DNA of 64,000 nucleotides from Lachnospiraceae bacterium (GCA_017416505.1 JAFQCI010000003.1:1-64000); one strand, 5' to 3'. Positions 54,342-63,097 are shown, counted from the first letter of the stretch. The notes: generated by a model from the sequence alone, not told the origin. Program-made: numbers and translations.

Positions 54342-56714
54342 ATGGATAAGAAGTATGATTTTCAAAGCACAGAAAAGCAAATACAAGCCTTTTGGGATGA
54401 ACAGGGTATTTACAAGTACCGGCATGGAAAAGATAAAAAAATCTTTTCTATTGATACGCCACCGCCAACTGTAAGCGGTAAATTGCATATAGGACATGTG
54501 TTTTCTTATACGCAGGCAGAAATGATTGCAAGATTCAAACGAATGCAAGGATATGATGTTTTTTATCCTTTTGGTTTTGATGACAATGGTTTGCCAACAG
54601 AACGTTTGGTAGAAAAAGACGAAAACATACACGCAAGTATGCTGCCTAGAAGTGAATTTCGGGCAAAATGTATCAAAACAACCGAAAAATACGAAAATGA
54701 TTTTAAGAATTTATGGAAACGTTTGGGTTTTAGCGTAGATTGGAGTCTTCAATACCAGACGATTTCTGATTTGGCACAGAAAGTATCACAGAAATCTTTT
54801 ATTGATTTAGCAAAGAGAAACAAAGCATATGCGAAGGAATCTCCGGTATTGTGGTGTACAGAGTGCCAGACTTCCATTGCACAAGCAGAACTGGAAACCA
54901 AAGAATGCGAGACAACATTTAATTATCTAAATTTTAAAACTCCTTTGGGGAATCTTTTGATTGCAACTACAAGACCAGAACTGCTGGCAGGGTGTGTATG
55001 TATTTTTGTTCATCCCAATGATACTCGCTTTAAGGAATATGTAGGAAAAACAGCAATGGTTCCATTATACAACTTTGAAATTCCGATTTTGTCAGATGAG
55101 AATGTTTCTATGGATAAGGGAACCGGTGCTGTAATGTGTGCAACCTTTGGTGATAGTGTGGATGTTGAGTGGTATCAAAAACATAATCTCTCATACAAGC
55201 AGATTATCATGCCAAACGGAAGGATTCATGAATCCATAGACTTTATCGGTGGTATGACAATCAAAAAAGCAAGGGAACGTATTATTGAACTCTTGCACAA
55301 TGAAAATCTTCTTGAAAAACAAGAAACAATAAATCATATGATTGCAATTCATGAACGTTGTGGTAACGGGGTTGAATTTATTCCTTCAAAGCAATGGTAT
55401 ATTGATGTATTAACAGAAAAAGAACGTTACTTAAAAGTGGCGGATGAAATAAACTGGTACCCGGAACATATGAAAAACAGATACAAAATATGGGTTGAGA
55501 ATTTGAAATGGGATTGGTGTATTTCAAGACAACGATATTTTGGAGTTCCTTTTCCGGTTTGGTATTGTAAGAACTGCCAAAAGCCTATTTTTGCAGAAGA
55601 AGAACAGTTGCCGGTAAATCCATTGGAAACTGCTCCTTTACAGCCATGTGAATGTGGATGTAATGAGTTTGTACCGGAAGATGCAGTTTTTGACACATGG
55701 GCAACATCATCTGTAACTACGCTAATTAATGCTAAATATGGAGAAAATAATGATATTTCGGAGGAAATATTGCCTATGGGTATGAGGTGTCAGGCTCATG
55801 AAATCATTCGTACATGGGCATTTTATTCCATTGTAAAGAGTTTGTATCATACAGGGCAGATACCATGGAAGGACATTATGATTAGCGGATTCGTTTTGGC
55901 AAAACCCGGTGAAAAGATAAGTAAATCAAAGAATAATGATTCCAACTCGCCAATAAACTTAATTGAAACGCATTCTGCTGATGCAATCCGTTATTGGGCA
56001 GCAAACAGTAAACTTGGAACGGATACTTTTTTCAGTGAAGACGAATTAAAAATCTCCAAGAGATTTCTGAATAAACTTTATAATGCTGCCAAATTCTGCA
56101 TCATGCAATTAAATGATTTTAAGAAACCGGAATCATACGATGAATCAATGCTATTACCTGTTGACAGATGGATTCTGCAGAGAATAAATGAAACTACTAT
56201 CAAAGTAACTGGTATGTTAAATAATTATGAAATTGGTCAGGCAAGGCATGAGATTGATAATCTGTTCTGGAAAGATTTTTGCGATTATTATATAGAGATT
56301 GCGAAGGAAAGATTGTATCAACCTCTGGTACATGGTGTGGAACAACGCTATTCAGGGCAACTTGCTATATATTATGGTTTGCTTGGCATACTAAAATTAT
56401 ATGCAATTTACACCCCGTATGTAACAGAATATATCTATCAGGAATTTTACCGAAAGACAGAAAAGGAAATTTCCCTGCATGAAACGATTTGGGAAGTAAC
56501 TAAAACCGATGGAATTTATGTAGAATTTGGAGAACACTTGAAAGAGGTTATTGCAGAAGTACGCAAAAGTAAGACAGAACGCAAAATGTCTATGAAAGAT
56601 TCTATTCCGGAACTTATTATTACGTGTCCTAAAAAATTCCGCGATTTTTATAAGAAGTCTGAGAAAGACATAAAGGCCTGTACCGGTGCTGAAAAAATAA
56701 TGATAAGAACTTAA
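54342..56714 (+). CDS. valS: Valyl-tRNA synthetase
   Basis: A 790-aa class Ia synthetase. TPPPTVSGKLHIGHVFSYT holds the HIGH motif, the editing domain shows TTRPELLAGCVC, and KISKSKNND is the KMSKS loop. Two C-x2-C pairs (WCTECQ, CKNCQ) suggest bound zinc. It is shorter than the usual bacterial ValRS (about 880 aa), lacking the long C-terminal coiled coil, and resembles the short form known in archaea and some bacteria. It is controlled by the T-box. Whether a second valS exists in the genome cannot be seen. Confidence 0.93.
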   Translation: MDKKYDFQSTEKQIQAFWDEQGIYKYRHGKDKKIFSIDTPPPTVSGKLHIGHVFSYTQAEMIARFKRMQGYDVFYPFGFDDNGLPTERLVEKDENIHASMLPRSEFRAKCIKTTEKYENDFKNLWKRLGFSVDWSLQYQTISDLAQKVSQKSFIDLAKRNKAYAKESPVLWCTECQTSIAQAELETKECETTFNYLNFKTPLGNLLIATTRPELLAGCVCIFVHPNDTRFKEYVGKTAMVPLYNFEIPILSDENVSMDKGTGAVMCATFGDSVDVEWYQKHNLSYKQIIMPNGRIHESIDFIGGMTIKKARERIIELLHNENLLEKQETINHMIAIHERCGNGVEFIPSKQWYIDVLTEKERYLKVADEINWYPEHMKNRYKIWVENLKWDWCISRQRYFGVPFPVWYCKNCQKPIFAEEEQLPVNPLETAPLQPCECGCNEFVPEDAVFDTWATSSVTTLINAKYGENNDISEEILPMGMRCQAHEIIRTWAFYSIVKSLYHTGQIPWKDIMISGFVLAKPGEKISKSKNNDSNSPINLIETHSADAIRYWAANSKLGTDTFFSEDELKISKRFLNKLYNAAKFCIMQLNDFKKPESYDESMLLPVDRWILQRINETTIKVTGMLNNYEIGQARHEIDNLFWKDFCDYYIEIAKERLYQPLVHGVEQRYSGQLAIYYGLLGILKLYAIYTPYVTEYIYQEFYRKTEKEISLHETIWEVTKTDGIYVEFGEHLKEVIAEVRKSKTERKMSMKDSIPELIITCPKKFRDFYKKSEKDIKACTGAEKIMIRT

Positions 56715-56742
56715 TTAAGTAAGAGTTAAGTAGAGCCACATC

Positions 56743-56787
56743 AAAAAGAGCTGTTGTCTGGTTTGTAAATTAGGCGACAGTTCTTTT
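56743..56787 (+). terminator. Terminator of valS
   Basis: AAAAGAGCTGTTGTC and GGCGACAGTTCTTTT pair imperfectly around a roughly 15-base loop, with a T-run. Confidence 0.7.
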
Positions 56788-56841
56788 GTGCTATTACGGG
56801 GAGCATGGGATGAAGAGAAAATGAAGCAATCCATAAAGTGA

Positions 56842-56869
56842 TTGTATAATCTATAAAATTTGATATAAT
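56842..56869 (+). promoter_or_regulatory. Possible promoter of the Nudix gene
   Basis: TTGTAT (56842-56847), 16-nt spacer, TATAAT (56864-56869). The region is AT-rich, so other choices exist. Confidence 0.4.
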
Positions 56870-56904
56870 TAACCTTAATGTTTTAAATACTGGAGGTTGA
56901 AAAG

Positions 56905-57390
56905 ATGTACGATTGTGGATTTACGAAAGATAAGAATTGGTTTAGATATCGAACTGGTGGGTTTATTATTAAGGATAATAAAATGCTTTTTGTAAAAAGC
57001 AAAATCGGTGGATATTATTATATGATTGGCGGGGGTGTGCATTTAGGCGAAACATCTGAAAAGTGCATTGAGCGGGAAGTTTTTGAAGAGACTGGAATCA
57101 AGGTACAAGCAGAGCGTCTTGCGGTTGTGTGCGAAAACTTTTTTAAAGGATTTGGTGGCACAATTGATGGGTTGGATTGTCATACAATGGAATTTTATTA
57201 CATTATGAAAATACAAGAAGATAATGTAAATATGAACGAGGGCAAGACAGATGATGGAGAGACATTAGTATGGTTGCCGATGGAAGAAATTCCAAACAGT
57301 GAAATAAAACCGGCATTTATAAAAGATTATATAAATGAAATTGTTAATGGAGAAAACATATTACATATTATCTGGGAAAAAGATAGATAG
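56905..57390 (+). CDS. Nudix hydrolase
   Basis: A 161-aa hydrolase of nucleoside diphosphate-linked compounds. The Nudix box is complete: GGVHLGETSEKCIEREVFEE followed by TGI. A strand-rich N-terminus (YRTGGFIIKDNKMLFVKSK) and C-terminal WLPMEEIPN fit the fold. Substrate not predictable. TGGAGGTTG site. Confidence 0.92.
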   Translation: MYDCGFTKDKNWFRYRTGGFIIKDNKMLFVKSKIGGYYYMIGGGVHLGETSEKCIEREVFEETGIKVQAERLAVVCENFFKGFGGTIDGLDCHTMEFYYIMKIQEDNVNMNEGKTDDGETLVWLPMEEIPNSEIKPAFIKDYINEIVNGENILHIIWEKDR

Positions 57391-57532
57391 AACTGGTGGT
57401 TTAAGTGCAAAAGAATACAAAAACAAATAATATTATACAATAACTTTTAAGTTATAGAAAATGCAAAACTACAGTTTACTAGAGCGAAAAATCCCAATTT
57501 ATCGGATTGTAACTGGAAAGGTAAAACAAGAT

Positions 57533-58459
57533 ATGAAAAAAGTAATTTATATGATGCTTATATTATCAATGACAGTTTTTTTTGCAGGCTGTGAAAATGA
57601 GGAAACAGAGTCAAACTCTGCAAATCAATATTCTCAGTCAGAAGAACAAATCGGTTCTGATAACAATGAAGAAGATGTTATAGAGCTAAAGGAAACAATT
57701 GAAATAGATTTCACTTATGATTACACAGAAGATATTAAAGCGGATGTAAACTATGTGGTATCTGCTTCATCAACGCTTCAAGAGGAATTGAAGAATATTG
57801 ACAAGGTTATTCAAAAGTATACTTTGCTGTCAGAGTCTGCTCTAACACAAGGGGAGATGAATGTGGCATCCAAATGGTTTTATGTGATTTGGGATACAGA
57901 GCTAAATAATCTTTGGGGCAGATTCAGTGCATTAGCAGACCAGGATACAAAAGAAAAGTTTCTTGAAGAACAGAGAAACTGGATAGCCATGAAAGATGAA
58001 GTGACCTTATTGAGTATTGGAACCCAAGAAGAAAATGGTACTATGTATCCTATGCTTGTGAATTCCCTTTGGGAGGAATATACCAAGAATAGAGCGTATT
58101 TTATTGCAAATAAGTTGGCAGAGATTGAGGGAGAATCATTTACTATGCCAGAAACATCCACAAAGTACGGCTTATTTGTAGATAATCAGGGAACGGGTGA
58201 TGTGTACAGTTCGTTAATCATCAGGCAAGACTGGGAAGGTGAAGATGAGGCAGTTATTTCTATCTACAGACAGGGTGAAATAGAAGGAAGCTTTATTGAT
58301 AATGGTAATGGAGAACTTGCTTTTACATCGAATGACGGTAGCATAAGTGGAATTATCAAGAACAACGGATGGGATGGAGCAACTTTTGAAGTTATTGAAA
58401 CAATAGGTGAAATGCCATTCTCTGTAGGCGAGAAGTTTGAATTTCCTTTTGTATTTTAG
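57533..58459 (+). CDS. Lipoprotein with DUF1311 (LprI-like) domain
   Basis: A 308-aa lipoprotein from MKKVIYMM..., lipobox F-A-G-C. After an acidic linker, residues about 85-205 resemble DUF1311/LprI (LTQGEMNVASKWFYVIWDTELN, FLEEQRNWIAMKDE), and the last 90 residues form a beta-rich domain. LprI of mycobacteria is a lysozyme inhibitor; that role is only a possibility here. The longer frame from 57461 would hide the signal peptide. Confidence 0.8.
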   Translation: MKKVIYMMLILSMTVFFAGCENEETESNSANQYSQSEEQIGSDNNEEDVIELKETIEIDFTYDYTEDIKADVNYVVSASSTLQEELKNIDKVIQKYTLLSESALTQGEMNVASKWFYVIWDTELNNLWGRFSALADQDTKEKFLEEQRNWIAMKDEVTLLSIGTQEENGTMYPMLVNSLWEEYTKNRAYFIANKLAEIEGESFTMPETSTKYGLFVDNQGTGDVYSSLIIRQDWEGEDEAVISIYRQGEIEGSFIDNGNGELAFTSNDGSISGIIKNNGWDGATFEVIETIGEMPFSVGEKFEFPFVF

Positions 58460-58566
58460 TCGTTTGCTCAATTTGTAGAGTTGTTGACGTAATGTTAATT
58501 TGCATTGCTTGTTTAGATGATGTCATTTATGTAAAAATGTAATCATCAGAACAGGAGGAAGATGTG

Positions 58567-58983
58567 ATGTTAAATGAAAATTTGAAAATTCTAAGAAAAA
58601 ATAAAGGTTATTCACAAGAACAGTTGGCTGTACGCTTGAATGTAGTTCGTCAAACTGTATCAAAGTGGGAAAAAGGCTTGTCTGTACCAGATGCACAAAT
58701 GCTTATGGATATAGCCGAAGTTTTTAGTGTGTCAGTAAATGAGTTGATTGGAAACGATATAGAACAAGAGACTAAGACAGATACATTAGAAGTGATTGCT
58801 CAGGAATTAGCCAAGTTAAATGAATTGATGGCTATCGAACAGCAGAAAAAGGAAGAAACTAAGAAGAAAATAGTAGAGGTTATTGGGATTATTCTTTTTA
58901 TCCTTTTTATTGCTTCTATTTTTGATGAGTGGAATCAAATTTGGTATGAATTCGGACAGAATATATATAAATTGACACATTAA
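58567..58983 (+). CDS. XRE regulator with a C-terminal membrane segment
   Basis: A 138-aa protein. The helix-turn-helix (LKILRKNKGYSQEQLAVRLN, RQTVSKWEKG) is the common Firmicutes type; a charged helix then leads to one membrane segment (IVEVIGIILFILFIASIF). Membrane-tethered XRE proteins may couple envelope state to gene control. AGGAGGAAG site; a terminator follows. Confidence 0.88.
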   Translation: MLNENLKILRKNKGYSQEQLAVRLNVVRQTVSKWEKGLSVPDAQMLMDIAEVFSVSVNELIGNDIEQETKTDTLEVIAQELAKLNELMAIEQQKKEETKKKIVEVIGIILFILFIASIFDEWNQIWYEFGQNIYKLTH

Positions 58984-59009
58984 GTTCCAATTTGTCGAAA
59001 TGTTACATG

Positions 59010-59040
59010 GATACTGGACATTGTGCCAGTATCTTTTTTA
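59010..59040 (+). terminator. Terminator of the XRE membrane-regulator gene
   Basis: Perfect GATACTGG/CCAGTATC stem with an eight-base loop and TTTTTT. Confidence 0.85.
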
Positions 59041-59316
59041 ATTCCCAAAACACCGAAATATTTAGATGAAATATTATATAAATCAAACTTTCCAAAGTGT
59101 GGCTACGGAGTTATAATGGTAGCATTAATATTGAATTCTTACTTGAGGTATTTTTAGGGATTTATTATCTGTTATGTCTTGTTATAAAAATTTCGGGAAA
59201 ACCTTGAAAACACTAAAATTTTCATGGGTGTCCTATATTATATCTGGATGGAACTATGCAAATGTGAATTGATGCAGAGGATAGTCTCGAAGTTTGGTAA
59301 ATATTAAAACTTGTAA
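59041..59316. other. Intergenic stretch without recognisable content
   Basis: AT-rich spacer between the terminator and the toxin-antitoxin promoter. I see no ORF with a ribosome site, no RNA gene and no repeat shared with other parts of the window. Confidence 0.6.
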
Positions 59317-59361
59317 AAATCGAACGATTTTGTTGATAAAATCGTTCGATTTGTGTATAAT
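59317..59361 (+). promoter_or_regulatory. Operator-promoter of the toxin-antitoxin operon
   Basis: Perfect 15-bp inverted repeat AAATCGAACGATTTT/AAAATCGTTCGATTT (59317-59331, 59338-59352) overlies TTGATA (59333-59338), a 17-nt spacer and TATAAT (59356-59361). This suits autoregulation by the antitoxin complex. Confidence 0.85.
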
Positions 59362-59429
59362 ATAATTGAAAAGAGAGATTCTCTTTTTAAGATGATAAAT
59401 AGTTGTTCTTCAAGAAAGAGGATGATGAT

Positions 59430-59645
59430 ATGTCTATTACCGCAACTGAATTAAAAATTAATCTTGGCAAATATCTTACACTTGCAGAAACAGAGGATAT
59501 TTATATTACTCGTAACGGAAAAGTTGTTGCAAAATTGTCTAACCCATATCAGGACAGAGTTGATGTTGCTAAGTCATTATTTGGTGTTCTTTCAAATGAT
59601 ATGACTCTAGAAGAAACACGGGAAGAAAGGTTGAATACAATATGA
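59430..59645 (+). CDS. Antitoxin, Phd/YefM-like
   Basis: A 71-aa protein starting MSITATELKINLGKYL, with the EDIYITRNGKVVAKLSNPY strand pair of the Phd/YefM DNA-binding fold. The C-terminal tail (LEETREERLNTI) would wrap the toxin. Start at 59430 after AAGAAAGAGGA; it overlaps the toxin gene by 4 nt. Confidence 0.9.
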   Translation: MSITATELKINLGKYLTLAETEDIYITRNGKVVAKLSNPYQDRVDVAKSLFGVLSNDMTLEETREERLNTI

Positions 59646-60073
59646 GAGTTTTAGTTGATACCTGTGTTATCATCGATGCATTACAGTCTCGTGTTCCGTT
59701 TGCAGAAGCAGCACAAAAGCTTTTTATATATTCGGCAAATAAGCAATTTGAGGGTTATATTACTGCAAAGTCAGTTACAGATATATATTATCTGACACAT
59801 CGTTTAACACATAGCGATGCGGAAACACGAAAGATTTTGAGCAAACTTTTTACTTTGTTTCATTTGTTGGATACTACTTCTTTAGACTGCCGAAAAGCAA
59901 TATCTTCTGAAGTTGGTGATTATGAAGATGCTATTATGGTAGAAACAGCAATTCGTTCAGAAATGGATTGTATAGTAACCAGAAATGTGAAGGACTATGC
60001 GAAATCTTCTGCTAAGGTGTGTGAACCTTCTGCATTAATAAAGTTATTAGAGGAAGAAAACAAAACTGAATAA
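59642..60073 (+). CDS. PIN-domain toxin (VapC-like)
   Basis: A 143-aa PIN ribonuclease. The acidic active-site residues are visible: D6 in VLVDTCVIID, the Glu/Asp pair in YEDAIMVETA, and Asp in IVTRNVKDY. Members usually cut tRNA or rRNA when free of antitoxin. ATGA overlap with the antitoxin frame ensures coupled translation. Confidence 0.9.
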   Translation: MRVLVDTCVIIDALQSRVPFAEAAQKLFIYSANKQFEGYITAKSVTDIYYLTHRLTHSDAETRKILSKLFTLFHLLDTTSLDCRKAISSEVGDYEDAIMVETAIRSEMDCIVTRNVKDYAKSSAKVCEPSALIKLLEEENKTE

Positions 60074-60081
60074 AAACAATA

Positions 60082-60346
60082 AGGGAATAATTAGTGGAAT
60101 ATCAAGTAGGCTGACACTGGTTATACTATTATTGCTACGGTTTGTTTCTGTGTAATATATTTTGTGAGTTGGATAGTCTATTATTGTGGAATAACAAATA
60201 CAATCGTTATTCTTGGATTAACGATACCGCCTTGTTTGGCTTTTTTGTTTTTTGCTATTGATAGAAGGAATATGATTGCAGTTATTCCTATTTCGGTTTT
60301 TACAATGTGTCATTTAATATATGGAATGGTTAATCATATAATTTAG
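60082..60346 (+). pseudogene. Probable frameshifted small membrane protein
   Basis: The last 60 codons (60164-60346) encode a hydrophobic peptide with two or three membrane segments (TNTIVILGLTIPPCLAFLFF). The frame is open upstream as well, while another frame encodes SSRLTLVILLLL just before it, so a one-base shift near 60130-60140 seems to split one gene. No start with a ribosome site is seen. Confidence 0.35.
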
Positions 60347-60370
60347 ATGGATTGGAATTATCTGCTGTTG

Positions 60371-60406
60371 AAAAAGATATCTGTTAATTTGGGTATCTTT
60401 TTTTTA
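60371..60406 (+). terminator. Terminator before the serine hydrolase gene
   Basis: AAAAGATATC and GGGTATCTTTT pair around a short loop, followed by a long T-run. Confidence 0.75.
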
Positions 60407-60416
60407 TAAAAAACTA

Positions 60417-60445
60417 TTGAAATAAATTTCTAATTAAATTAGACT
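60417..60445 (+). promoter_or_regulatory. Possible promoter of the serine hydrolase gene
   Basis: TTGAAA (60417-60422), 17-nt spacer, TAGACT (60440-60445). Confidence 0.45.
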
Positions 60446-60490
60446 TATATATGGACGTCCCAATATTAAGAATATACGAGGTATAAAAGG

Positions 60491-61483
60491 ATGGAAAAAA
60501 TAAGAGAAGTTGTAGGCAAGGAATATGCGAATACACTTGGTATTATTGCATATAAAAATGGTGAAAAGGTTATAGAAGAGTATTTTCAAGGTGCAACTAA
60601 GAATGAATCCGTACATACATTTTCAATAGTGAAAAGCATTGTGGGAATACTTGTGGGAATTGCCATTGATAAAGGGTATTTAGAGGGTGTTCATCAAAAG
60701 GTATTAGACTTTTTCCCTGAATATAAAATAAAAAGGAATCAAGAGCAGTTAAAGGATGTAACCATCGAAAACTTTCTTACAATGACTGTTCCATATAAGT
60801 ATAAAAGTGAACCTTGGACTAAGGTTTGTACCAGCGAAGATTGGGGCGGTAAGGTACTAGAGCAGGTTGGAGGAAAGGAACAGATTGGAGAGAGATTCCA
60901 CTACTCAACCCTTGGAATTCAAGTGTTATCGAATGTTTTAGCAAAAGCTACGGATATGAGTTTGAAAGAGTTTGCTACAAAGTATCTTTTTGAGCCACTA
61001 GGAATGAAAGAGGTACCTGATGCAAATGTTTATGACAGGGCATCCCAGGAAGAGTTTTACAAGGCAAGGGATAATCGAGGCTGGGTAAAAGACCCAAGCG
61101 GATACTATACTACAGGATGGGGTTTGTCTCTTACCACAGATGATTTTGCAAAGATTGGTGTGATGGTCTTAAATAAAGGTCTGTATAATGGCAAGAGAAT
61201 CCTTTCAGAGCAATATATTAATGAGATGCTTACTGAACGTGAGGATAGTTACGGATACTTGTGGTGGATTTACAAGAAGAACAGAATGATTAAGATTATA
61301 CGAAAAGAATATAGTACGGGAAAGTATGATTCTTATTGCATGAATGGAGTAGGTGGTTCATTAGTGGCGATTATACCGGAGATTGGGGTAGTTATTTGTA
61401 TGACTTGTTCGTTGGTATATAATCCAAAGCCGAGAATGGAACTTATAAATAATTATTTGATTCCGTATATTGAAAAGTTATAG
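60491..61483 (+). CDS. Serine hydrolase, class C beta-lactamase-like
   Basis: A 330-aa protein of the beta-lactamase/esterase fold. The S-x-x-K motif is SIVK in TFSIVKSIVGI, the Y-x-N position reads YST in FHYSTLGIQVL, and GGSLVAIIPE supplies the third motif region. There is no signal peptide, so it is cytosolic and more likely an esterase or peptidase than a penicillinase. No clear ribosome site besides AAAAGG. Confidence 0.88.
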   Translation: MEKIREVVGKEYANTLGIIAYKNGEKVIEEYFQGATKNESVHTFSIVKSIVGILVGIAIDKGYLEGVHQKVLDFFPEYKIKRNQEQLKDVTIENFLTMTVPYKYKSEPWTKVCTSEDWGGKVLEQVGGKEQIGERFHYSTLGIQVLSNVLAKATDMSLKEFATKYLFEPLGMKEVPDANVYDRASQEEFYKARDNRGWVKDPSGYYTTGWGLSLTTDDFAKIGVMVLNKGLYNGKRILSEQYINEMLTEREDSYGYLWWIYKKNRMIKIIRKEYSTGKYDSYCMNGVGGSLVAIIPEIGVVICMTCSLVYNPKPRMELINNYLIPYIEKL

Positions 61484-61530
61484 ACGTTTGAAAATTATAA
61501 TCTTATCAAGCAGTCTTACATATATCAAAC

Positions 61531-61570
61531 AAAAAAATACCCTACAAGATTTTTACGCCTTGCAGGGTAT
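61531..61570 (-). terminator. Terminator, strongest on the minus strand
   Basis: ATACCCTACAAG/CTTGCAGGGTAT stem. The seven A before it become a T-run on the minus strand; the plus-strand tail is weak. It may also end the hydrolase transcript. Confidence 0.6.
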
Positions 61571-61648
61571 TGCTATTCTTTCTTCAAAAATTTGATCAAA
61601 TATTTTCATCATCATCCCTGCAAACCCGGAGCAAATCCACAAAATCAC

Positions 61649-61677
61649 TTGATTTTCGAACAAACATTCGCTATAAT
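61649..61677 (+). promoter_or_regulatory. Promoter of the toxin-peptide mRNA
   Basis: TTGATT (61649-61654), 17-nt spacer, TATAAT (61672-61677). The leader has CTACC/GGTAG and AGTCCT/AGGACT hairpins. Confidence 0.75.
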
Positions 61678-61787
61678 ATACTCAGGTGCTACCATAACGG
61701 TAGGCGGTTAGTCCTTCTACGGAGGACTGTGACCTCCGATTACATAGAAATCTGCTTGCAGAAATCTTTGCAAAGGAGGAATTGCTT

Positions 61788-61886
61788 ATGTTAATCATCG
61801 AAAGCTTGATTGCTGTGATTAGCCTATGTGCTACTTTCTTCAGCCTTGGCTATTCGCTTGGTCGAAATAGTAAAACACAAAAATAA
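61788..61886 (+). CDS. Small hydrophobic peptide, candidate type I toxin
   Basis: A 32-aa peptide with one membrane segment (LIAVISLCATFFSLGYSLG) and a basic, polar tail (RNSKTQK). The ribosome site AAAGGAGGA is excellent, at eight bases. It matches the general build of type I toxins such as TxpA or Fst: a long structured leader (about 100 nt), a terminator that starts within the stop codon region, and a convergent antisense promoter. No family match is claimed. Confidence 0.7.
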   Translation: MLIIESLIAVISLCATFFSLGYSLGRNSKTQK

Positions 61887-61920
61887 CCGCCGGTCCTGAG
61901 AAACTTGGCGGTTATTTTTA
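61881..61920. terminator. Bidirectional terminator of the toxin mRNA and antisense RNA
   Basis: AATAACCGCC/GGCGGTTATT stem with A-run on one side and T-run on the other, overlapping the peptide stop codon. Confidence 0.8.
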
Positions 61921-61969
61921 ATAACCAAACTATCTTAGGGCTAACCGTCTATCGGTAGCACTCTTTTCT
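61882..61969 (-). ncRNA. Putative antisense RNA (type I antitoxin)
   Basis: Predicted from the minus-strand promoter at 62004-61976 and the shared terminator. It would be about 85 nt and carry GTGCTACCGATAGACGGTTAG at its 5' part, similar to the toxin mRNA leader segment at 61686-61711, and would pair with the 3' end of the toxin mRNA. Both ends are inferred. Confidence 0.5.
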
Positions 61970-61975
61970 ATAACT

Positions 61976-62004
61976 AGAATACCACGTTCCCGCCATTCTG
62001 TCAA
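61976..62004 (-). promoter_or_regulatory. Promoter of the antisense RNA
   Basis: Minus strand TTGACA (62004-61999), exact 17-nt spacer, TATTCT (61981-61976); no minus-strand ORF follows. Confidence 0.7.
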
Positions 62005-62057
62005 ACATTTATTCGGTTATCAAGTTTCGTACAAATCTAAATTTGAGGAGGAATCAG

Positions 62058-62354
62058 ATGAAAACTTATACAATCTGTGGAAGTATGCGATTTGAAAAAG
62101 AAATGAAAAAAATTGCTTATGACCTAGAAATTAATAAAGGATATAATATATTGCAATGTGTTTACTGTGGAGAAAATGTTGTTCCAACTGAGGAAGAATT
62201 TTTGCGACTTGCAGTTGCACATTACAGAAAAATAGACCTAAGTGACGGCATATATGTTGTAAATATTGATGGTTATATTGGTGAATCAGTAAAAAAAGAA
62301 ATTGTGTATGCTGAAGAACTTGGTAAAGAAGTATTGTATCATTACAATTCATAG
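62058..62354 (+). CDS. Small Rossmann-like protein, nucleoside 2-deoxyribosyltransferase-like
   Basis: A 98-aa protein starting MKTYTICGSMRFEKEM, with LSDGIYVVNIDGYIGESVKKE at the centre. That opening and the DGIYVVN/ESVKKEI pattern are like DUF4406 and nucleoside deoxyribosyltransferase-type folds. The catalytic Glu could be that of GESV. It is shorter than true transferases. GAGGAGGAA site at 62045 sets the start. Confidence 0.75.
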   Translation: MKTYTICGSMRFEKEMKKIAYDLEINKGYNILQCVYCGENVVPTEEEFLRLAVAHYRKIDLSDGIYVVNIDGYIGESVKKEIVYAEELGKEVLYHYNS

Positions 62355-62425
62355 ATTTGTAGGCAACACAAACTTTCAGTAATATTGAGAGGATGCTTTG
62401 AAATATTTAGCTAGGAGGAAAAATA

Positions 62426-63097
62426 GTGAACAACAATGTTTATTTTAAATCGAAATGGTTTGAAAAATGTATAAGAGATTATTTGGAACTTGGGGAGGAT
62501 GAACCTATAACAAAGAATGTGTTAAGTGCTATCAAATACCTTTATGTTGGCACAACACATGATTATGAGCTTGCGTTTGGGAAAGGTGATTTGCCAAAGG
62601 GGTTTTATTTTGAAGATGTGGGAGATGAGTGGAAGTGTTGTGTTTGTAATCCGGGCAGATATGCGTCACTGAATGATTTTATCCAAATCGTTGATTGGGG
62701 ATATGGTCGTAAGGTATTGACCTTAAGAAGGGAAATTCTGAAGGAAATGGAGGAAGAAAAGCCTCTTTACGAATTAGCAAGCAAAACTGAAATGGACAAG
62801 TTCCATGCAAGTGTTAAGCGGTATTATGCAGAATCCGAAGATTTTTTAGGACTTGTTGAGGATGAGGAAACTTGCGATATGGGGATATTAATTCCGGAAG
62901 ATTTTGCCTATCTTGTAGGTTTGGAAACAATTCGTTTTATGGATTGTGAAACGGAAATACATAGACTGGGATTTATGAGGGAATTACCTAATTTGAGAGT
63001 TCTTGAGTTGGGTCAGGTTCGCTTGGAAAATATGGAAGGTATTGAAAGATTAGAAGGGTTGGAAACACTTTGTATTTGGCCGAAAATTAATTATTGA
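62426..63097 (+). CDS. Hypothetical protein with leucine-rich C-terminus
   Basis: A 223-aa protein from a GTG start (TAGGAGG site). Residues 1-130 are mixed, with Trp/Tyr-rich segments; from about 155 on there are leucine-rich-repeat-like units (LVGLETIRFMDC, LPNLRVLELGQVRLENMEGI). The end may be truncated, as LRR proteins normally run longer. It stands next to an immunity-type gene, so a toxin-neutralising role is possible. Confidence 0.7.
   Translation: MNNNVYFKSKWFEKCIRDYLELGEDEPITKNVLSAIKYLYVGTTHDYELAFGKGDLPKGFYFEDVGDEWKCCVCNPGRYASLNDFIQIVDWGYGRKVLTLRREILKEMEEEKPLYELASKTEMDKFHASVKRYYAESEDFLGLVEDEETCDMGILIPEDFAYLVGLETIRFMDCETEIHRLGFMRELPNLRVLELGQVRLENMEGIERLEGLETLCIWPKINY

Noticed and set aside
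61570..61794. 74-aa ORF
   Set aside because: No ribosome site, and it spans the promoter and leader of the toxin-peptide mRNA.
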